From NCBI GenBank assembly GCA_903902915.1, contig CAIUWR010000048.1:1-47250 (forward strand): a stretch of 47,250 nucleotides of DNA, given 5' to 3'. How positions within the stretch are numbered: position 1 is the first letter of the stretch; the number at the start of each line of letters is the position of its first letter. The position numbers and the translations under genes were made by a program. Source of the DNA: an uncultured Hyphomicrobiales bacterium (lineage in GTDB: Bacteria > Pseudomonadota > Alphaproteobacteria > Rhizobiales > Beijerinckiaceae). This document shows positions 8,440 through 17,706 of this stretch, one piece after another. The notes under the pieces are model-generated. The model searched no databases and was not told where the DNA came from. It saw only the letters and a program-made list of their open reading frames with translations.

Positions 8440-9735
8440 ATGCCTTCGCGGCTCGACATGCGGCGCGACACATTCGCCGCCGAATTTACCGCACTCCTCG
8501 CCACCAAGCGCGAGGTCTCGCAGGATGTGGACGCGGCCGCCGCCGCGATCATCGCGGACGTGATCGCGCGGGGGGACGCGGCGCTGGCCGATTATTCCGC
8601 CCGTTTCGACAAGGTGGACCTCGCGGCGTCCGGCCTGCGCATCACCGCCGCCGAAATCGCTGCGGCGCGCGCCGCTTGCGAGCCCGCAGCCCTTGACGCG
8701 CTGGGCGTGGCCCATCAGCGCATCACCGCCTTCCACGAGCGCCAGAAACCCTCGGACGTCAGCTTCACCGACGCGCTGGGCGTGGAGCTGGGCTGGCGCT
8801 GGAGCGCCATCGACGCTGTGGGCCTCTATGTGCCCGGCGGCACGGCGAGCTATCCCTCCTCCGTGCTGATGAACGCAGTCCCCGCCAAGGTGGCGGGCGC
8901 GCCGCGCATCGTGATGGTGGTGCCGACCCCCAACGGCGAGGTGAACCCGCTGGTGCTGGCCGCAGCGGAGCTCGCTGGCGTCGATGAAGTCTATCGCGTG
9001 GGCGGAGCGCAGGCCGTGGCGGCGCTGGCCTTCGGCACCCAGACCATCGCCCCCGTGGCGAAAATCGTGGGCCCAGGCAACGCTTACGTGGCCGCCGCCA
9101 AGCGCCGCGTGTTCGGAACCGTGGGCATCGACATGATCGCCGGTCCCTCGGAAGTTCTGGTGCTGGCGGATGGGACCGCCAATCCCGACTGGATCGCCAT
9201 GGATCTGATGGCGCAGGCCGAACATGACGCCGCCGCCCAGTCGATCCTCATCACCGACGACGCGGGCCTCGCCGACGCTGTGGTGGCCGCCGTGGAGCGG
9301 GCGCTGACCACCCTGCCCCGCCGCGCCATCGCGGAGGCGAGCTGGCGCGACTTTGGCGCGATCATTCTTGTGGAAACCCTTGAAGCGGCCCTGCCGCTGG
9401 TGAACCGGCTGGCGCCCGAACATCTGGAAATCATGGCTCAGAACGCCGACGCCCTGTCGGCTGGCGTGCGCAATGCGGGGGCGATCTTCATGGGCTCGCA
9501 CACGCCCGAGGCCATCGGCGATTATGTGGGCGGCTCCAACCATGTGCTCCCCACCGCCCGCTCGGCGCGCTTCTCCTCGGGGCTCGGCGTGCTCGATTTC
9601 ATGAAGCGCACCTCGATCCTCAAATGCAGCCCCGACAGCCTGCGCGCGCTTGGCCCCTCGGCCATTGCACTGGGCGAATCCGAGGGCTTGCATGCGCATG
9701 CGCGTTCGGTTGCAATACGCCTCAACCTTGGTTGA
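8440..9735 (+). CDS. hisD: histidinol dehydrogenase
   Basis: Catalyses the last two oxidations of histidine synthesis, L-histidinol to L-histidine, with NAD and a zinc ion. The 431-residue protein carries the nucleotide-binding region around VGGAQAVAALAFGT, the zinc-site pair Gln/His in AQAEHDAAAQS, the catalytic Glu-His in LAPEHLEIM, the Asp ligand in IGDYVGGSNHVLPT and the C-terminal His in EGLHAHARS. The ATG at 8440 is chosen over an in-frame TTG 15 bases upstream because GGGAGA lies seven bases before it. The next gene begins seven bases after the stop, so it belongs to an operon. Histidine genes hisG and hisZ lie about 9 kb away on the other strand. Confidence 0.97.
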   Translation: MPSRLDMRRDTFAAEFTALLATKREVSQDVDAAAAAIIADVIARGDAALADYSARFDKVDLAASGLRITAAEIAAARAACEPAALDALGVAHQRITAFHERQKPSDVSFTDALGVELGWRWSAIDAVGLYVPGGTASYPSSVLMNAVPAKVAGAPRIVMVVPTPNGEVNPLVLAAAELAGVDEVYRVGGAQAVAALAFGTQTIAPVAKIVGPGNAYVAAAKRRVFGTVGIDMIAGPSEVLVLADGTANPDWIAMDLMAQAEHDAAAQSILITDDAGLADAVVAAVERALTTLPRRAIAEASWRDFGAIILVETLEAALPLVNRLAPEHLEIMAQNADALSAGVRNAGAIFMGSHTPEAIGDYVGGSNHVLPTARSARFSSGLGVLDFMKRTSILKCSPDSLRALGPSAIALGESEGLHAHARSVAIRLNLG

Positions 9736-9741
9736 GACGCG

Positions 9742-10230
9742 ATGCCGCACAAGGACGCCCAGAGGATCGACAGGTTGGTCTCCGTCACTCTTGACGAGAC
9801 CTCCATCGGCCGTGGAAATCCCGATCAGGAGCATGAACGCCAGATCGCCATCTGGGATCTGGTGGAGGAGAACACCTTCGCCATCGAAGGTTATGCGGGC
9901 GGGCCTTATTCGCTGATCCTCGCCATGCAGGAAAAGAAGCTGCTCTTCGACATACGCGGCTCCCAGGGCGAGCCCATCGTCTCGCATTTTCTGTCGCTGA
10001 CGCCCTTCCGCAGCATCCTGCGCGATTATTTCATGGTTTGCGAAAGCTATTACGCGGCCATCCGCACCGCGACCCCCTCCCAGATCGAGGCCATCGACAT
10101 GGGGCGGCGCGGCTTGCACAACGATGGCGCGACGCTTCTGGCCGAGCGGCTGCAAGGCAAGATCATCTGCGATTTCGACACGGCGCGACGCATCTTCACG
10201 CTGGTGACAGCGCTGCACTGGAAAGGCTGA
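9742..10230 (+). CDS. UPF0262 family protein
   Basis: A 162-residue cytoplasmic protein of the UPF0262 family, found in alphaproteobacteria next to hisD. Family hallmarks are [16 protein letters not shown], a GGPYSLILA segment and the conserved CESYYAAIR and [10 protein letters not shown] stretches. No catalytic function is established. The gene begins seven bases after hisD, and its stop codon shares a base with the start of the following phosphatase gene (TGATG), so the three are translationally coupled. Confidence 0.9.
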   Translation: MPHKDAQRIDRLVSVTLDETSIGRGNPDQEHERQIAIWDLVEENTFAIEGYAGGPYSLILAMQEKKLLFDIRGSQGEPIVSHFLSLTPFRSILRDYFMVCESYYAAIRTATPSQIEAIDMGRRGLHNDGATLLAERLQGKIICDFDTARRIFTLVTALHWKG

Positions 10231-10709
10231 TGAGCGAGGCGGCGCCGGGATCGGCGGACGGCGCCGTGCGCCCAAGGCCGCAATCCGTGCTTTTCGCCTG
10301 CACATTCAACGCAATACGCTCGCCCATGGCCGAGGCTCTGGCCCGCCACTTCTTCGGCCGCCAGATCTATTTCGCCTCCGCAGGCGTGCGCAGCGGCGAG
10401 CTGGACGGTTTCGCCGTCGCCTCCATGGACGAGCTGGGCATCGACCTCGCCAAACACAGACCGCACACCTTCGAGGATCTGGAAGACGCCAGCTTCGACC
10501 TCATCGTGACCCTCTCCCCCGAGGCCCACCACAAGGCGCTGGAATTCACCCGCACGCTGGCCGTGGACGTGATCTACTGGCCGACGCTTGACCCCACCGC
10601 CGTGCAAGGCTCCCGCGAGACGATGCTGGCGGCCTATCGTGGGATGCGCGAGGGGTTGCAGAAGCGGATCCTGGAGCTGTTTGAGTGGCGGCCCATGGGG
10701 GGGCTGTAG
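10230..10709 (+). CDS. low-molecular-weight protein-tyrosine phosphatase family protein
   Basis: Cytoplasmic phosphatase of the LMW-PTP/ArsC-like fold, 159 residues. The phosphate-binding loop CTFNAIRS places the nucleophile at Cys24 and the phosphate-binding Arg at 30; the general acid is probably Asp121 in DPTAVQG. The physiological substrate is unknown. In related genomes this gene sits in the same place after UPF0262 and is normally followed by infA and maf; here the next gene is the oppositely oriented mtnA, so the conserved block is broken. The start overlaps the UPF0262 stop by one base. Confidence 0.88.
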   Translation: MSEAAPGSADGAVRPRPQSVLFACTFNAIRSPMAEALARHFFGRQIYFASAGVRSGELDGFAVASMDELGIDLAKHRPHTFEDLEDASFDLIVTLSPEAHHKALEFTRTLAVDVIYWPTLDPTAVQGSRETMLAAYRGMREGLQKRILELFEWRPMGGL

Positions 10710-10711
10710 GG

Positions 10712-11806
10712 CTACCCCACCACCCGCTCGGGAAACGCCGCCGCCAGCGCCTCGGCATTGGCCGCCACCACCCCCCGCTCGGTGATCAGCCCGCTCACCA
10801 GCCGCGCGGGCGTCACGTCGAAGCCGTGGTTCAGCGCGTCCGTTCCCTCGGGCGATATACGCACGCTCGCCGTCTCGCCCGCCTCCGTCTTGCCCGCCAT
10901 ATGCGTCACCTCGCGGGGGCTGCGGGTTTCGATGGGGATGTCGCGGCCGCTGGTCATGGCGAAATCGATCGATGGCGAGGGCGCGGCGACATAGAAGGGC
11001 ACGCCATTGTCATGGGCCGCCAGCGCCTTCAGATAGGTGCCGATCTTGTTGCAGACGTCGCCGCAAGCGGTGGTGCGGTCGGTGCCGACGATGACGAGGT
11101 CCACCTGCCCCAGCTGCATCAGATGGCCCGCGCTATTGTCCACGATCAGCGTATGGGGCACGCCGTGCTCGTTCATTTCCCATGCGGTGAGGGAGGCGCC
11201 CTGATTGCGCGGGCGGGTTTCGCTCACCCAGACATGCAGGGGAATCCCCTCCTCATGCGCCTTGTAGATGGGCGCGGTGGCCGTGCCCCAATCCACCGTC
11301 GCGAGCCAGCCCGCGTTGCAATGGGTCATGATGTTGACGGTCTGGCCGGGCTTTTTCGCGGCGATGGCGCGGATCAGCTGCAGCCCATGGTCGCCGATGC
11401 TGGCGTTGATCGCCACATCCTCCTCCGCGAGCGCGGCGGCGGCGGCATAGGCGGCGTGGGCGCGCTCGATGGGAATGAGCGGCGAGAGCAGGCGGTGCAT
11501 CTCCTCCACCGCCCAGGCGAGATTGACCGCCGTGGGCCGGGCCGCGATGAGGCGCGCGCAGGCTTCCTGCAGCGCGGCGTCCGAGTCGTCCGCCTGCATG
11601 GCCAGCGCGACGCCATAGGCGGCGGCGGCGCCGATGAGCGGCGCGCCGCGCACCAGCATGTCGGCGATGGCCCGCACAGCGTCGTCAAGGCTTGTCAGGC
11701 GAAGGGTCTCGAAGGCGTGGGGAAGCGCCGTCTGGTCGATGATCCCGACCGCCAGCCCGTCCTCCTCCACCCAGATGCTGCGATAATCGCGTCCACGCAC
11801 ACGCAT
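10712..11806 (-). CDS. mtnA: S-methyl-5-thioribose-1-phosphate isomerase
   Basis: Methionine salvage enzyme that isomerises methylthioribose-1-phosphate to methylthioribulose-1-phosphate in the cytoplasm. The 364-residue protein carries [12 protein letters not shown], the catalytic Cys163 in [18 protein letters not shown] and the catalytic Asp243 in VGTDR, followed by [13 protein letters not shown]. The two catalytic residues separate it from the related eIF2B-type proteins. No other methionine salvage gene is visible nearby, so it stands alone. It converges with the phosphatase gene with only two bases between stop codons. Confidence 0.95.
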   Translation of the reverse strand: MRVRGRDYRSIWVEEDGLAVGIIDQTALPHAFETLRLTSLDDAVRAIADMLVRGAPLIGAAAAYGVALAMQADDSDAALQEACARLIAARPTAVNLAWAVEEMHRLLSPLIPIERAHAAYAAAAALAEEDVAINASIGDHGLQLIRAIAAKKPGQTVNIMTHCNAGWLATVDWGTATAPIYKAHEEGIPLHVWVSETRPRNQGASLTAWEMNEHGVPHTLIVDNSAGHLMQLGQVDLVIVGTDRTTACGDVCNKIGTYLKALAAHDNGVPFYVAAPSPSIDFAMTSGRDIPIETRSPREVTHMAGKTEAGETASVRISPEGTDALNHGFDVTPARLVSGLITERGVVAANAEALAAAFPERVVG

Positions 11807-11957
11807 GATTCACCCTCCGTCCCGCCTCATCTTAACAAAATCGCGGACGCCCTGTCGCGGTTCAAGGGCGCTCATGCGATTGACTCCCGCCCGCCGATGA
11901 CTAGGCTGCGGCAGTCCTTTGCCGGGTCTGCCCGGCGCAACGAGCCAGCAGGTCCAC

Positions 11958-12656
11958 ATGTCGAAACTGATCTTCCCCGCCGCCCCGGCGCAGACCCTCG
12001 CCATCGCAGGCAGCGATGACCGCATCCCCGTGCAGCGCGTCTTCTGCGTAGGCCGCAATTATGAAGACCATGCGAAGGAAATGGGCCAGCAGGTCGAGCG
12101 CGACGAGCCTTTCTACTTCACCAAGTCGCCCGAAGCGATCGTGGCCGACGGCTCGACCATCCCCTACGCCCCCGCCACCACGAACTATCACTACGAATTC
12201 GAGCTGGCCGTCGTGATCGGCGCTCCCGCCTTCCGCGTTTCGAAGGAGGAAGCCCTCTCCAAGGTGTTCGGCTACGCCTGCGCCCTCGACATGACCCGTC
12301 GCGACCTTCAGTTGCTGAAGCGCGCCAAGCAGCTGCCGTGGGATATCGGCAAGGACATCGAGTTCAGCGCCCCCGTGGGCGTGGTGGTGCCCGCCGCCCA
12401 GTTCGGCGAGCCCAAGGCCCAGCGCATCGAAATGCGCCAGAATGGCGTGACCAAGCAGGATTCGACCCTCGGCCACCTCATCTGGTCCGTGCCCGAGATC
12501 ATCTCCCATCTGTCGACGCTGTATCACCTGCGCCCCGGCGATGTGATCCTCACCGGCACCCCCGCTGGCGTCGGCCCCTGCCAGCCCGGCGATGTGCTGG
12601 AAGGCACGATCGAGGGCGCGGGCAGCCTGAAGGCGACCATCGGACCCTCGATCTGA
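11958..12656 (+). CDS. fumarylacetoacetate hydrolase family protein
   Basis: A 232-residue cytoplasmic hydrolase of the FAH family, cleaving carbon-carbon bonds in ring-fission products such as fumarylpyruvate. Signatures are VFCVGRNYEDHAKEMG, metal-binding Glu80 and Glu82 in YHYEFELAVVIG, and LTGTPAGVGP near the C-terminus. The short single-domain form resembles fumarylpyruvate hydrolase more than true fumarylacetoacetase, but the substrate cannot be fixed from sequence. The ATG at 11958 is preferred over an in-frame codon at 11919; AGG lies about six bases before it. A strong terminator follows, making it a single-gene unit. Confidence 0.88.
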   Translation: MSKLIFPAAPAQTLAIAGSDDRIPVQRVFCVGRNYEDHAKEMGQQVERDEPFYFTKSPEAIVADGSTIPYAPATTNYHYEFELAVVIGAPAFRVSKEEALSKVFGYACALDMTRRDLQLLKRAKQLPWDIGKDIEFSAPVGVVVPAAQFGEPKAQRIEMRQNGVTKQDSTLGHLIWSVPEIISHLSTLYHLRPGDVILTGTPAGVGPCQPGDVLEGTIEGAGSLKATIGPSI

Positions 12657-12677
12657 GCTTTCAGGATTCGAGCTTTC

Positions 12678-12704
12678 AACGGCGGGGCCAGTCCCCGCCG
12701 TTTT
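12678..12704 (+). terminator. Rho-independent terminator after the FAH-family gene
   Basis: The arms AACGGCGGGG and CCCCGCCGTT form a 10-bp perfect stem around a five-base loop, and the T-run begins inside the right arm (CCGTTTTCT). It begins 22 bases after the FAH-family stop and isolates that gene from the hydroxylase operon that starts at 12772. Confidence 0.9.
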
Positions 12705-12771
12705 CTGTTGCGGCGCTCGATTGACAAAGGTGGGGCCGCTTCGCATCCTCCGAGCAACCTGGAGGAAGCGA

Positions 12772-13227
12772 ATGCCCGTATTGAAGGTCAATGGCCGCAC
12801 CCATGAGGTGCAGGCCGCTGAAGACGCCCCCCTGCTCTTCGCGCTGCGCAACGATCTGCGTTTGAACGGCCCGAAATTCGGTTGCGGCCTCGCCCAATGC
12901 GGCGCCTGCACGGTGCTGGTGGATGGCCAGCCGGTGCGCTCCTGCGTCACCTCCGTGGACTCCGTGGCGGGACAGGAGATCACCACTCTGGAAGGGCTCG
13001 GCGCTGGCGGCGAACCCAGCAAATTGCAGCAGGCCTTCATCGACGAACAGGCCATGCAATGCGGCTATTGCGTCAACGGGATCATCATGCGCGCCAAGGC
13101 GCTGCTCGACCAGACCCCAAAGCCCACGGAACGCGAAGTGCGTCTGGCGCTGGATGGAAACCTCTGCCGCTGCGGCGCGCAGAACCGCATGGTGCGCGCC
13201 GTGCTTCGCGCTGCGCAGGAGGGTTGA
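12772..13227 (+). CDS. (2Fe-2S)-binding subunit of a molybdenum hydroxylase
   Basis: Small electron-transfer subunit (151 residues) of the xanthine dehydrogenase family. Cys38, 43, 46 and 58 bind the ferredoxin-like [2Fe-2S] cluster; Cys97, 100, 132 and 134 bind the second, helical-domain cluster. This domain order is typical of isoquinoline 1-oxidoreductase alpha and nicotinate dehydrogenase small subunits. No signal peptide is present, so export would rely on its twin-arginine partner. GGAGG precedes the ATG, which is preferred to an in-frame codon at 12721. The stop is three bases from the start of the large subunit. Confidence 0.93.
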   Translation: MPVLKVNGRTHEVQAAEDAPLLFALRNDLRLNGPKFGCGLAQCGACTVLVDGQPVRSCVTSVDSVAGQEITTLEGLGAGGEPSKLQQAFIDEQAMQCGYCVNGIIMRAKALLDQTPKPTEREVRLALDGNLCRCGAQNRMVRAVLRAAQEG

Positions 13228-13230
13228 GCC

Positions 13231-15444
13231 ATGACCATCGAAACAACCCGCCGCTCCCTTCTGGCAGGCTCCGGCGCGCTGGCGCTGGGCTTCTCCATCG
13301 CCGGCGAATCGCTGGCGCAAGAGCATGCTGGTCCCGACTTGCCCGGCGATCTCAAGATCCATCCCAAGATCTCCTCCTGGCTGCGCATCGAGGCCAATGG
13401 GCGCGTGCGCCTGCTCGTCGGCAAGGTGGAGCTGGGACAGGGCATCCTGACCGCGCTGACGCAGCTTTGCGCGGAGGAGCTGGAGATTGACCTCAAGCGC
13501 CTCGACATCACCTCCGGCGACACGCGGATCGTGCCGGACGAGGGCGTCACCGCAGGCTCCTTCTCCATGCCCTATTGCGGCAGCGCCGTGCGGCAGGTGT
13601 CGGCCGAAGCGCGGCAAATCCTCGTTTCGCTCGCCGCCGCCAAACTCAATGCGGACCCCGCCAAGCTCACCGTGAGCGATGGAACCGTGCAGGCGCCCGA
13701 CGGGACGAGCGTCACCTACTGGGCTCTCGTCGCGGGCCGCGAGCTGGAGATCGACGCCACCGGCAAGGCGCCCATCCGCCCGCGCGAGGCCCGCCGCTAT
13801 GCGGGCAAACATGTGCCGCGCATCGACATTCCCAACAAGGTGACGGGCGAGCTGATCTTCATTCAGGATCAGCGCCAGCAAGGCATGCTGCATGGCCGCG
13901 TGCTGCGTCAGCCCGCCTATGGCGCGAAGCTCGTGCAACTCGATGTCGCCGGGGCCGAAAAGATGCCCGGCGTGGTGAAGGTGGTGCGCAATGGCGATTT
14001 CGTAGGCGTCATCGCCCAGCGCGAGGAACAGGCGATCCACGCGGTGGCGCATCTTCAAACCATCGCGCAATGGGACGTGCCGAAAACGGGCGAGACGCAG
14101 GACACCGTTCACGCCTGGCTGCTGACCCAGCCCGAGAAGCTGATCGTGATCAAGGATCAGCCCAACAAGGCTGCGCCCGCCGACGCGCAGGTGGTGGAGG
14201 CGACCTACAAGCGCCCCTATCACATGCACGCCTCCATCGGCCCCTCGACCGCCATCGGCCTGCTGGACGCGGACGGCGTGACCCATGTGGACACCCACAG
14301 CCAATCCGTCTTCGAGACCGGACAGGCCATCGCCGAACTGCTGGGCGTCGACAAGTCCAAGGTCCATTGCCGCCACGTGCAGGGCTCCAGCTGCTATGGC
14401 CACAACGCCGCCGACGATGCGGCTGCGGACGCCGCCCTGCTGGCGCAGGCCGTGCCGGGCAAGCCCGTGCGCATCCAGTGGTCCCGCAACGACGAGCACA
14501 AATGGGAGCCCTATGGCTCGGCCATGCTGATCAAGACGCAAGCGCGGGTGGACGCCAAGGGCGACATTCTCGATTGGACGCTCGACCTCTGGTCCACCTC
14601 ACACGGCACAAGACCGGGCGGCAAGGCGGGCAATCTGCTGGCGGGCCGCGCGCTGGAAAAGCCCTTCGCGCTGCCGACCCCGATCAACGGCGGGCCGCCG
14701 AACTATGCGGCCGACCGCAACGCCATCGCGATCTACGAATTCCCCGGTCAGACGGTCAGCACCCACTTCCTGACCAATTTCGCCGCCCGCGCCTCCTCGA
14801 CGCGCGGCCTTGGCGCCTATGCCAATGTCTTCTCCATCGAGAGCTTCATGGATGAGTTGGCCCATCGCGCCAAGGCCGATCCGGTCGCGTACAGGCTGCG
14901 CTATCTGAAGGACGAGCGCGCCCGCGCCGTGTTGCAGAAGGCGGCCGACATGCTGGGCTGGGGCAAGGGAGAGAAGGTCGCGGGTCGCGGACGCGGCGTC
15001 GGCTTCGCCCGCTACAAGGGTCTCGCCACCTATTGCGCCATCGCCATGGAGGTGGAGGTTGACCGGGCGTCCGGCGTGGTGCGCGTGTTGCGCGCCGTCG
15101 CCGCTGCGGACGCTGGCGAAGTCGTGGTGCCCGATGGGGTCAGGAACCAGATCGAGGGCGGGCTTATCCAGTCCCTGTCCTGGACCCTGAAGGAGGCCGT
15201 GCGCTTTGACGCCGCTGGCGTGAAGACCGCCGACTGGGTCTCCTATCCCATCCTCACCTTCAGCGAGGTTCCCCCCATCACGGTGGAGCTGATCGACCGG
15301 CCCGGCGCGCCGTTCCTTGGCGCAGGCGAGGCCTCGCAGGGCCCGACCAGCGCGGCGCTGGCCAACGCCATCTTCGATGCGGTGGGCGTGCGCCTGCGCG
15401 ACATTCCCTTCACCCCGGCGCGGCTCAAGGCCGCCCTGGGGTGA
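13231..15444 (+). CDS. molybdopterin-binding large subunit, isoquinoline 1-oxidoreductase beta type
   Basis: Catalytic subunit (737 residues) that hydroxylates a heterocycle or aldehyde at a molybdenum cofactor. A Tat signal is evident (TTRRSLLAGSG, then a hydrophobic stretch to about residue 30, SLAQ), so the complex is probably periplasmic. Cofactor-binding regions include GKVELGQGILTAL near residue 70 and the C-terminal GAGEASQGPTS, whose Glu700 corresponds to the catalytic base of the family. It pairs with the upstream [2Fe-2S] subunit. The cytochrome c subunit that often completes such enzymes is not encoded nearby. Substrate unknown. It converges with the ABC transporter gene, 12 bases apart. 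Confidence 0.92.
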   Translation: MTIETTRRSLLAGSGALALGFSIAGESLAQEHAGPDLPGDLKIHPKISSWLRIEANGRVRLLVGKVELGQGILTALTQLCAEELEIDLKRLDITSGDTRIVPDEGVTAGSFSMPYCGSAVRQVSAEARQILVSLAAAKLNADPAKLTVSDGTVQAPDGTSVTYWALVAGRELEIDATGKAPIRPREARRYAGKHVPRIDIPNKVTGELIFIQDQRQQGMLHGRVLRQPAYGAKLVQLDVAGAEKMPGVVKVVRNGDFVGVIAQREEQAIHAVAHLQTIAQWDVPKTGETQDTVHAWLLTQPEKLIVIKDQPNKAAPADAQVVEATYKRPYHMHASIGPSTAIGLLDADGVTHVDTHSQSVFETGQAIAELLGVDKSKVHCRHVQGSSCYGHNAADDAAADAALLAQAVPGKPVRIQWSRNDEHKWEPYGSAMLIKTQARVDAKGDILDWTLDLWSTSHGTRPGGKAGNLLAGRALEKPFALPTPINGGPPNYAADRNAIAIYEFPGQTVSTHFLTNFAARASSTRGLGAYANVFSIESFMDELAHRAKADPVAYRLRYLKDERARAVLQKAADMLGWGKGEKVAGRGRGVGFARYKGLATYCAIAMEVEVDRASGVVRVLRAVAAADAGEVVVPDGVRNQIEGGLIQSLSWTLKEAVRFDAAGVKTADWVSYPILTFSEVPPITVELIDRPGAPFLGAGEASQGPTSAALANAIFDAVGVRLRDIPFTPARLKAALG

Positions 15445-15456
15445 GGCGGCCGCCCG

Positions 15457-17571
15457 TCATTCGGCCGCCGCGCTCGTGACATGTTCAACGGGCGTATAAA
15501 TCCCGTCCGCATTCTTTTCCATGACGACGCGGCGCTGATGGAAGGCGGCCAAGGTGGAGCGGTGGCCAATGGAGACGACAGTAGTGCCAGGCAGAGCATC
15601 CGCCAGAACACGATAAAGCGCCGCCTCGGTCGGCTCGTCGAGGGCGGAGGTCGCCTCATCGAGGAATAGCCAATCTGGCCGCGCCAGCAGGGCGCGAGCC
15701 ACAGCAAGCCGCTGCTGCTCGCCGCCCGAAAGGCGCTGCGACCAGTTGTCCTCTTCATCAAGTCGCTCGATGAAGGGGGCCATCAGCGCGTTTTCAAGCG
15801 CCTTGCGGAGTGCGGCGTCATCAAAGCCGACCGGATCCTGCGGATAGGTCACCGCATTGCGCAGGGTTCCGATGGGAATATAGGGCTTCTGCGGCAGCAA
15901 CATCACGGTGGCGCCCGCAGGCACGCTGATGGAGCCTGCGCCAAAGGGCCAGATGCCGGAGACCGCGCGGAACAATGTGGATTTGCCCGAGCCCGAATGG
16001 CCAGAGAGCAGCAGGGCCTCGCCCGGATTGAGGGTGAGCTGCGCGTTCATGACGATGACGCGCCCGTCCGGCAGAGCCAGATCAAGGTTGGATATGGCGA
16101 TTTCGCCCGCGATGGAGGGCGGCGTCGCGATGGCGTTGGCGCGCTCCATCGCATGGGCCTGATCAATCGCCGCATCAAAGCTGGACAAGCGGTCCAGCAC
16201 CGCTTTGAAGTCGGCCAGGGACGTATAGTAGGAGACGAAGAAACCCAGTGCGGCTTCGACCCGGCCAAAGGCGCCGGCGGTCTGGGTCATCACGCCAAGC
16301 TGGATCTTGCCCGCGAAATAAAAGGGCGCAGCCACGATATAGGGGATGAAGGGGCTGATCTGTCCGTAAGTGGAGGTGAAGGCCATCAGCCGCTTCCGGC
16401 GCTCCACGATCTTGAGATAATTATCGAAGATGCGGCCAAAGCGGCCCATGGAGAGGCGCCGCTCGGCCCCCTCGCCCTTCAACAGCGCGATCTGTTCCGA
16501 ATATTCGCGCAGGCGCGCCAGCGAGAAGCGGAAATCGGCCTCGAAGCGTTGGCGTTCGAAGTAGAGGCCGACCAGCGAGCGCCCGATGATATGGGTGATG
16601 AGCGTGCCGACCGCCGAATAGACCAGCGCAACCCAGAAGAGGAAGCCCGGCACTGCTATATCGGTCCCCGGAATGGTGAAATCGGCCGACAGCGTCCACA
16701 AGATCACCGCAAAGGAGACGAGCGAGGAGAGCGTCGAGATCAGCAAGATCGAATAAGAGTAGATGCCATAGCCAACGCTTCCGCCATCAATGAAGCGGTT
16801 CACGTCTTCTGCGATGCGCTGGTCTGGGTTGTCGGTGTTGAGGCCCTTCAGACCCATGCGATAGTGGGTCGATCCGTCAAGCCAGCGGCCGACATAATGC
16901 TCCGTCAGCCAGCGGCGCCACCGGATGATGAGGATGGATTGCGCGATGAATTCTACGATCGCGCTGGCGATGTAGATCGCCGCCCAAAACAGGAAGACCG
17001 TGTAGAGCAGGCTCCAGAAAGTCGCCCCGTCCTTGTTCTGGAGCGCATTGAACCAGTCCCGGTTGAAGAAGGACAGGCGCACGCTGATGGCGACCTGAGC
17101 CTGATTCAACACCACGAGAAACGCGACGGTGGCGATGGCGAGGCGCCGTTCGCTCACCACAAAGCGCGGCAGCGGCCAGATGCGCGCCTGCGTGATCGTG
17201 GCGCAGTCGAAATAACGATCCGCGATGGCGGTGATGCTGCGAACCACCTTCAAATGGGAGATAGCCCAGACGAGAATGCCAAACATGGCGACCGTGAGCG
17301 GCACGCTGTCAGGCAGCTTGTAGACGTTCAGCGACTCAGGCCACTGGCTGCTCAGCGAGAGCAGGAACACGCCGCCAAAAAGGACCACTTCAACGCCGAA
17401 GATCACCATGAAAATCTTCAGGAAGGTCGAAATGCGGGCCGATCTGAAAATCGCGCCCGCGCAAAGCAGGCCGCCCACGCCCAGCAGGAGCGCCGAAACA
17501 TCGGCGGTGGACCACCAGACCCCCAGAGAGATCAGAGAGAGGGCCGCGACGGCCAGACTGAGGAGCGCCAT
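15457..17571 (-). CDS. fused ABC transporter permease/ATPase, SbmA/BacA-like (ABCD) type
   Basis: Inner-membrane half transporter of 704 residues, presumably a homodimer. Residues 1-125 carry extra hydrophobic helices. The ABC_membrane_2-type domain (about 145-460) resembles SbmA, BacA and peroxisomal ABCD proteins, with the typical FFNRDWFNALQNKD stretch. The ATPase domain shows Walker A GHSGSGKST (524-532), signature LSGGEQQ (614), Walker B WLFLDEATSAL (634) and the switch His670. Rhizobial relatives (BclA type) take up peptides or affect very-long-chain fatty acids; the substrate here is unknown. It is a single gene, convergent with the molybdenum hydroxylase operon. Confidence 0.9.
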   Translation of the reverse strand: MALLSLAVAALSLISLGVWWSTADVSALLLGVGGLLCAGAIFRSARISTFLKIFMVIFGVEVVLFGGVFLLSLSSQWPESLNVYKLPDSVPLTVAMFGILVWAISHLKVVRSITAIADRYFDCATITQARIWPLPRFVVSERRLAIATVAFLVVLNQAQVAISVRLSFFNRDWFNALQNKDGATFWSLLYTVFLFWAAIYIASAIVEFIAQSILIIRWRRWLTEHYVGRWLDGSTHYRMGLKGLNTDNPDQRIAEDVNRFIDGGSVGYGIYSYSILLISTLSSLVSFAVILWTLSADFTIPGTDIAVPGFLFWVALVYSAVGTLITHIIGRSLVGLYFERQRFEADFRFSLARLREYSEQIALLKGEGAERRLSMGRFGRIFDNYLKIVERRKRLMAFTSTYGQISPFIPYIVAAPFYFAGKIQLGVMTQTAGAFGRVEAALGFFVSYYTSLADFKAVLDRLSSFDAAIDQAHAMERANAIATPPSIAGEIAISNLDLALPDGRVIVMNAQLTLNPGEALLLSGHSGSGKSTLFRAVSGIWPFGAGSISVPAGATVMLLPQKPYIPIGTLRNAVTYPQDPVGFDDAALRKALENALMAPFIERLDEEDNWSQRLSGGEQQRLAVARALLARPDWLFLDEATSALDEPTEAALYRVLADALPGTTVVSIGHRSTLAAFHQRRVVMEKNADGIYTPVEHVTSAAAE

Positions 17572-17706
17572 ACCGAATCCTGAAAGAGGTCAAGCCTGAT
17601 GGAGTAGATAGCACAGACGCCTTTTCCGACCATGTAAAATGGGTCGATTTGAGGCGGCTCCTCCATAAGAGGCAGACGCGGCCCTTGCCGGACCGCGCCG
17701 GTTTCG

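Noticed and set aside
6451-10305. A 1284-codon open frame antisense to murA, DUF2948, hisD and UPF0262
   Set aside because: It is the mirror of four well-supported genes in GC-rich DNA, where the complementary frame rarely meets stop codons; its composition (His, Arg, Gly-rich) is typical of such shadows.
12676-14541. A 621-codon frame antisense to the molybdenum hydroxylase genes
   Set aside because: Overlaps two genes with full family signatures on the other strand; no recognisable domain of its own.
15997-17583. A 528-codon frame antisense to the ABC transporter
   Set aside because: Low-complexity Arg/Glu-rich translation opposite a clear transporter with all ATPase motifs.
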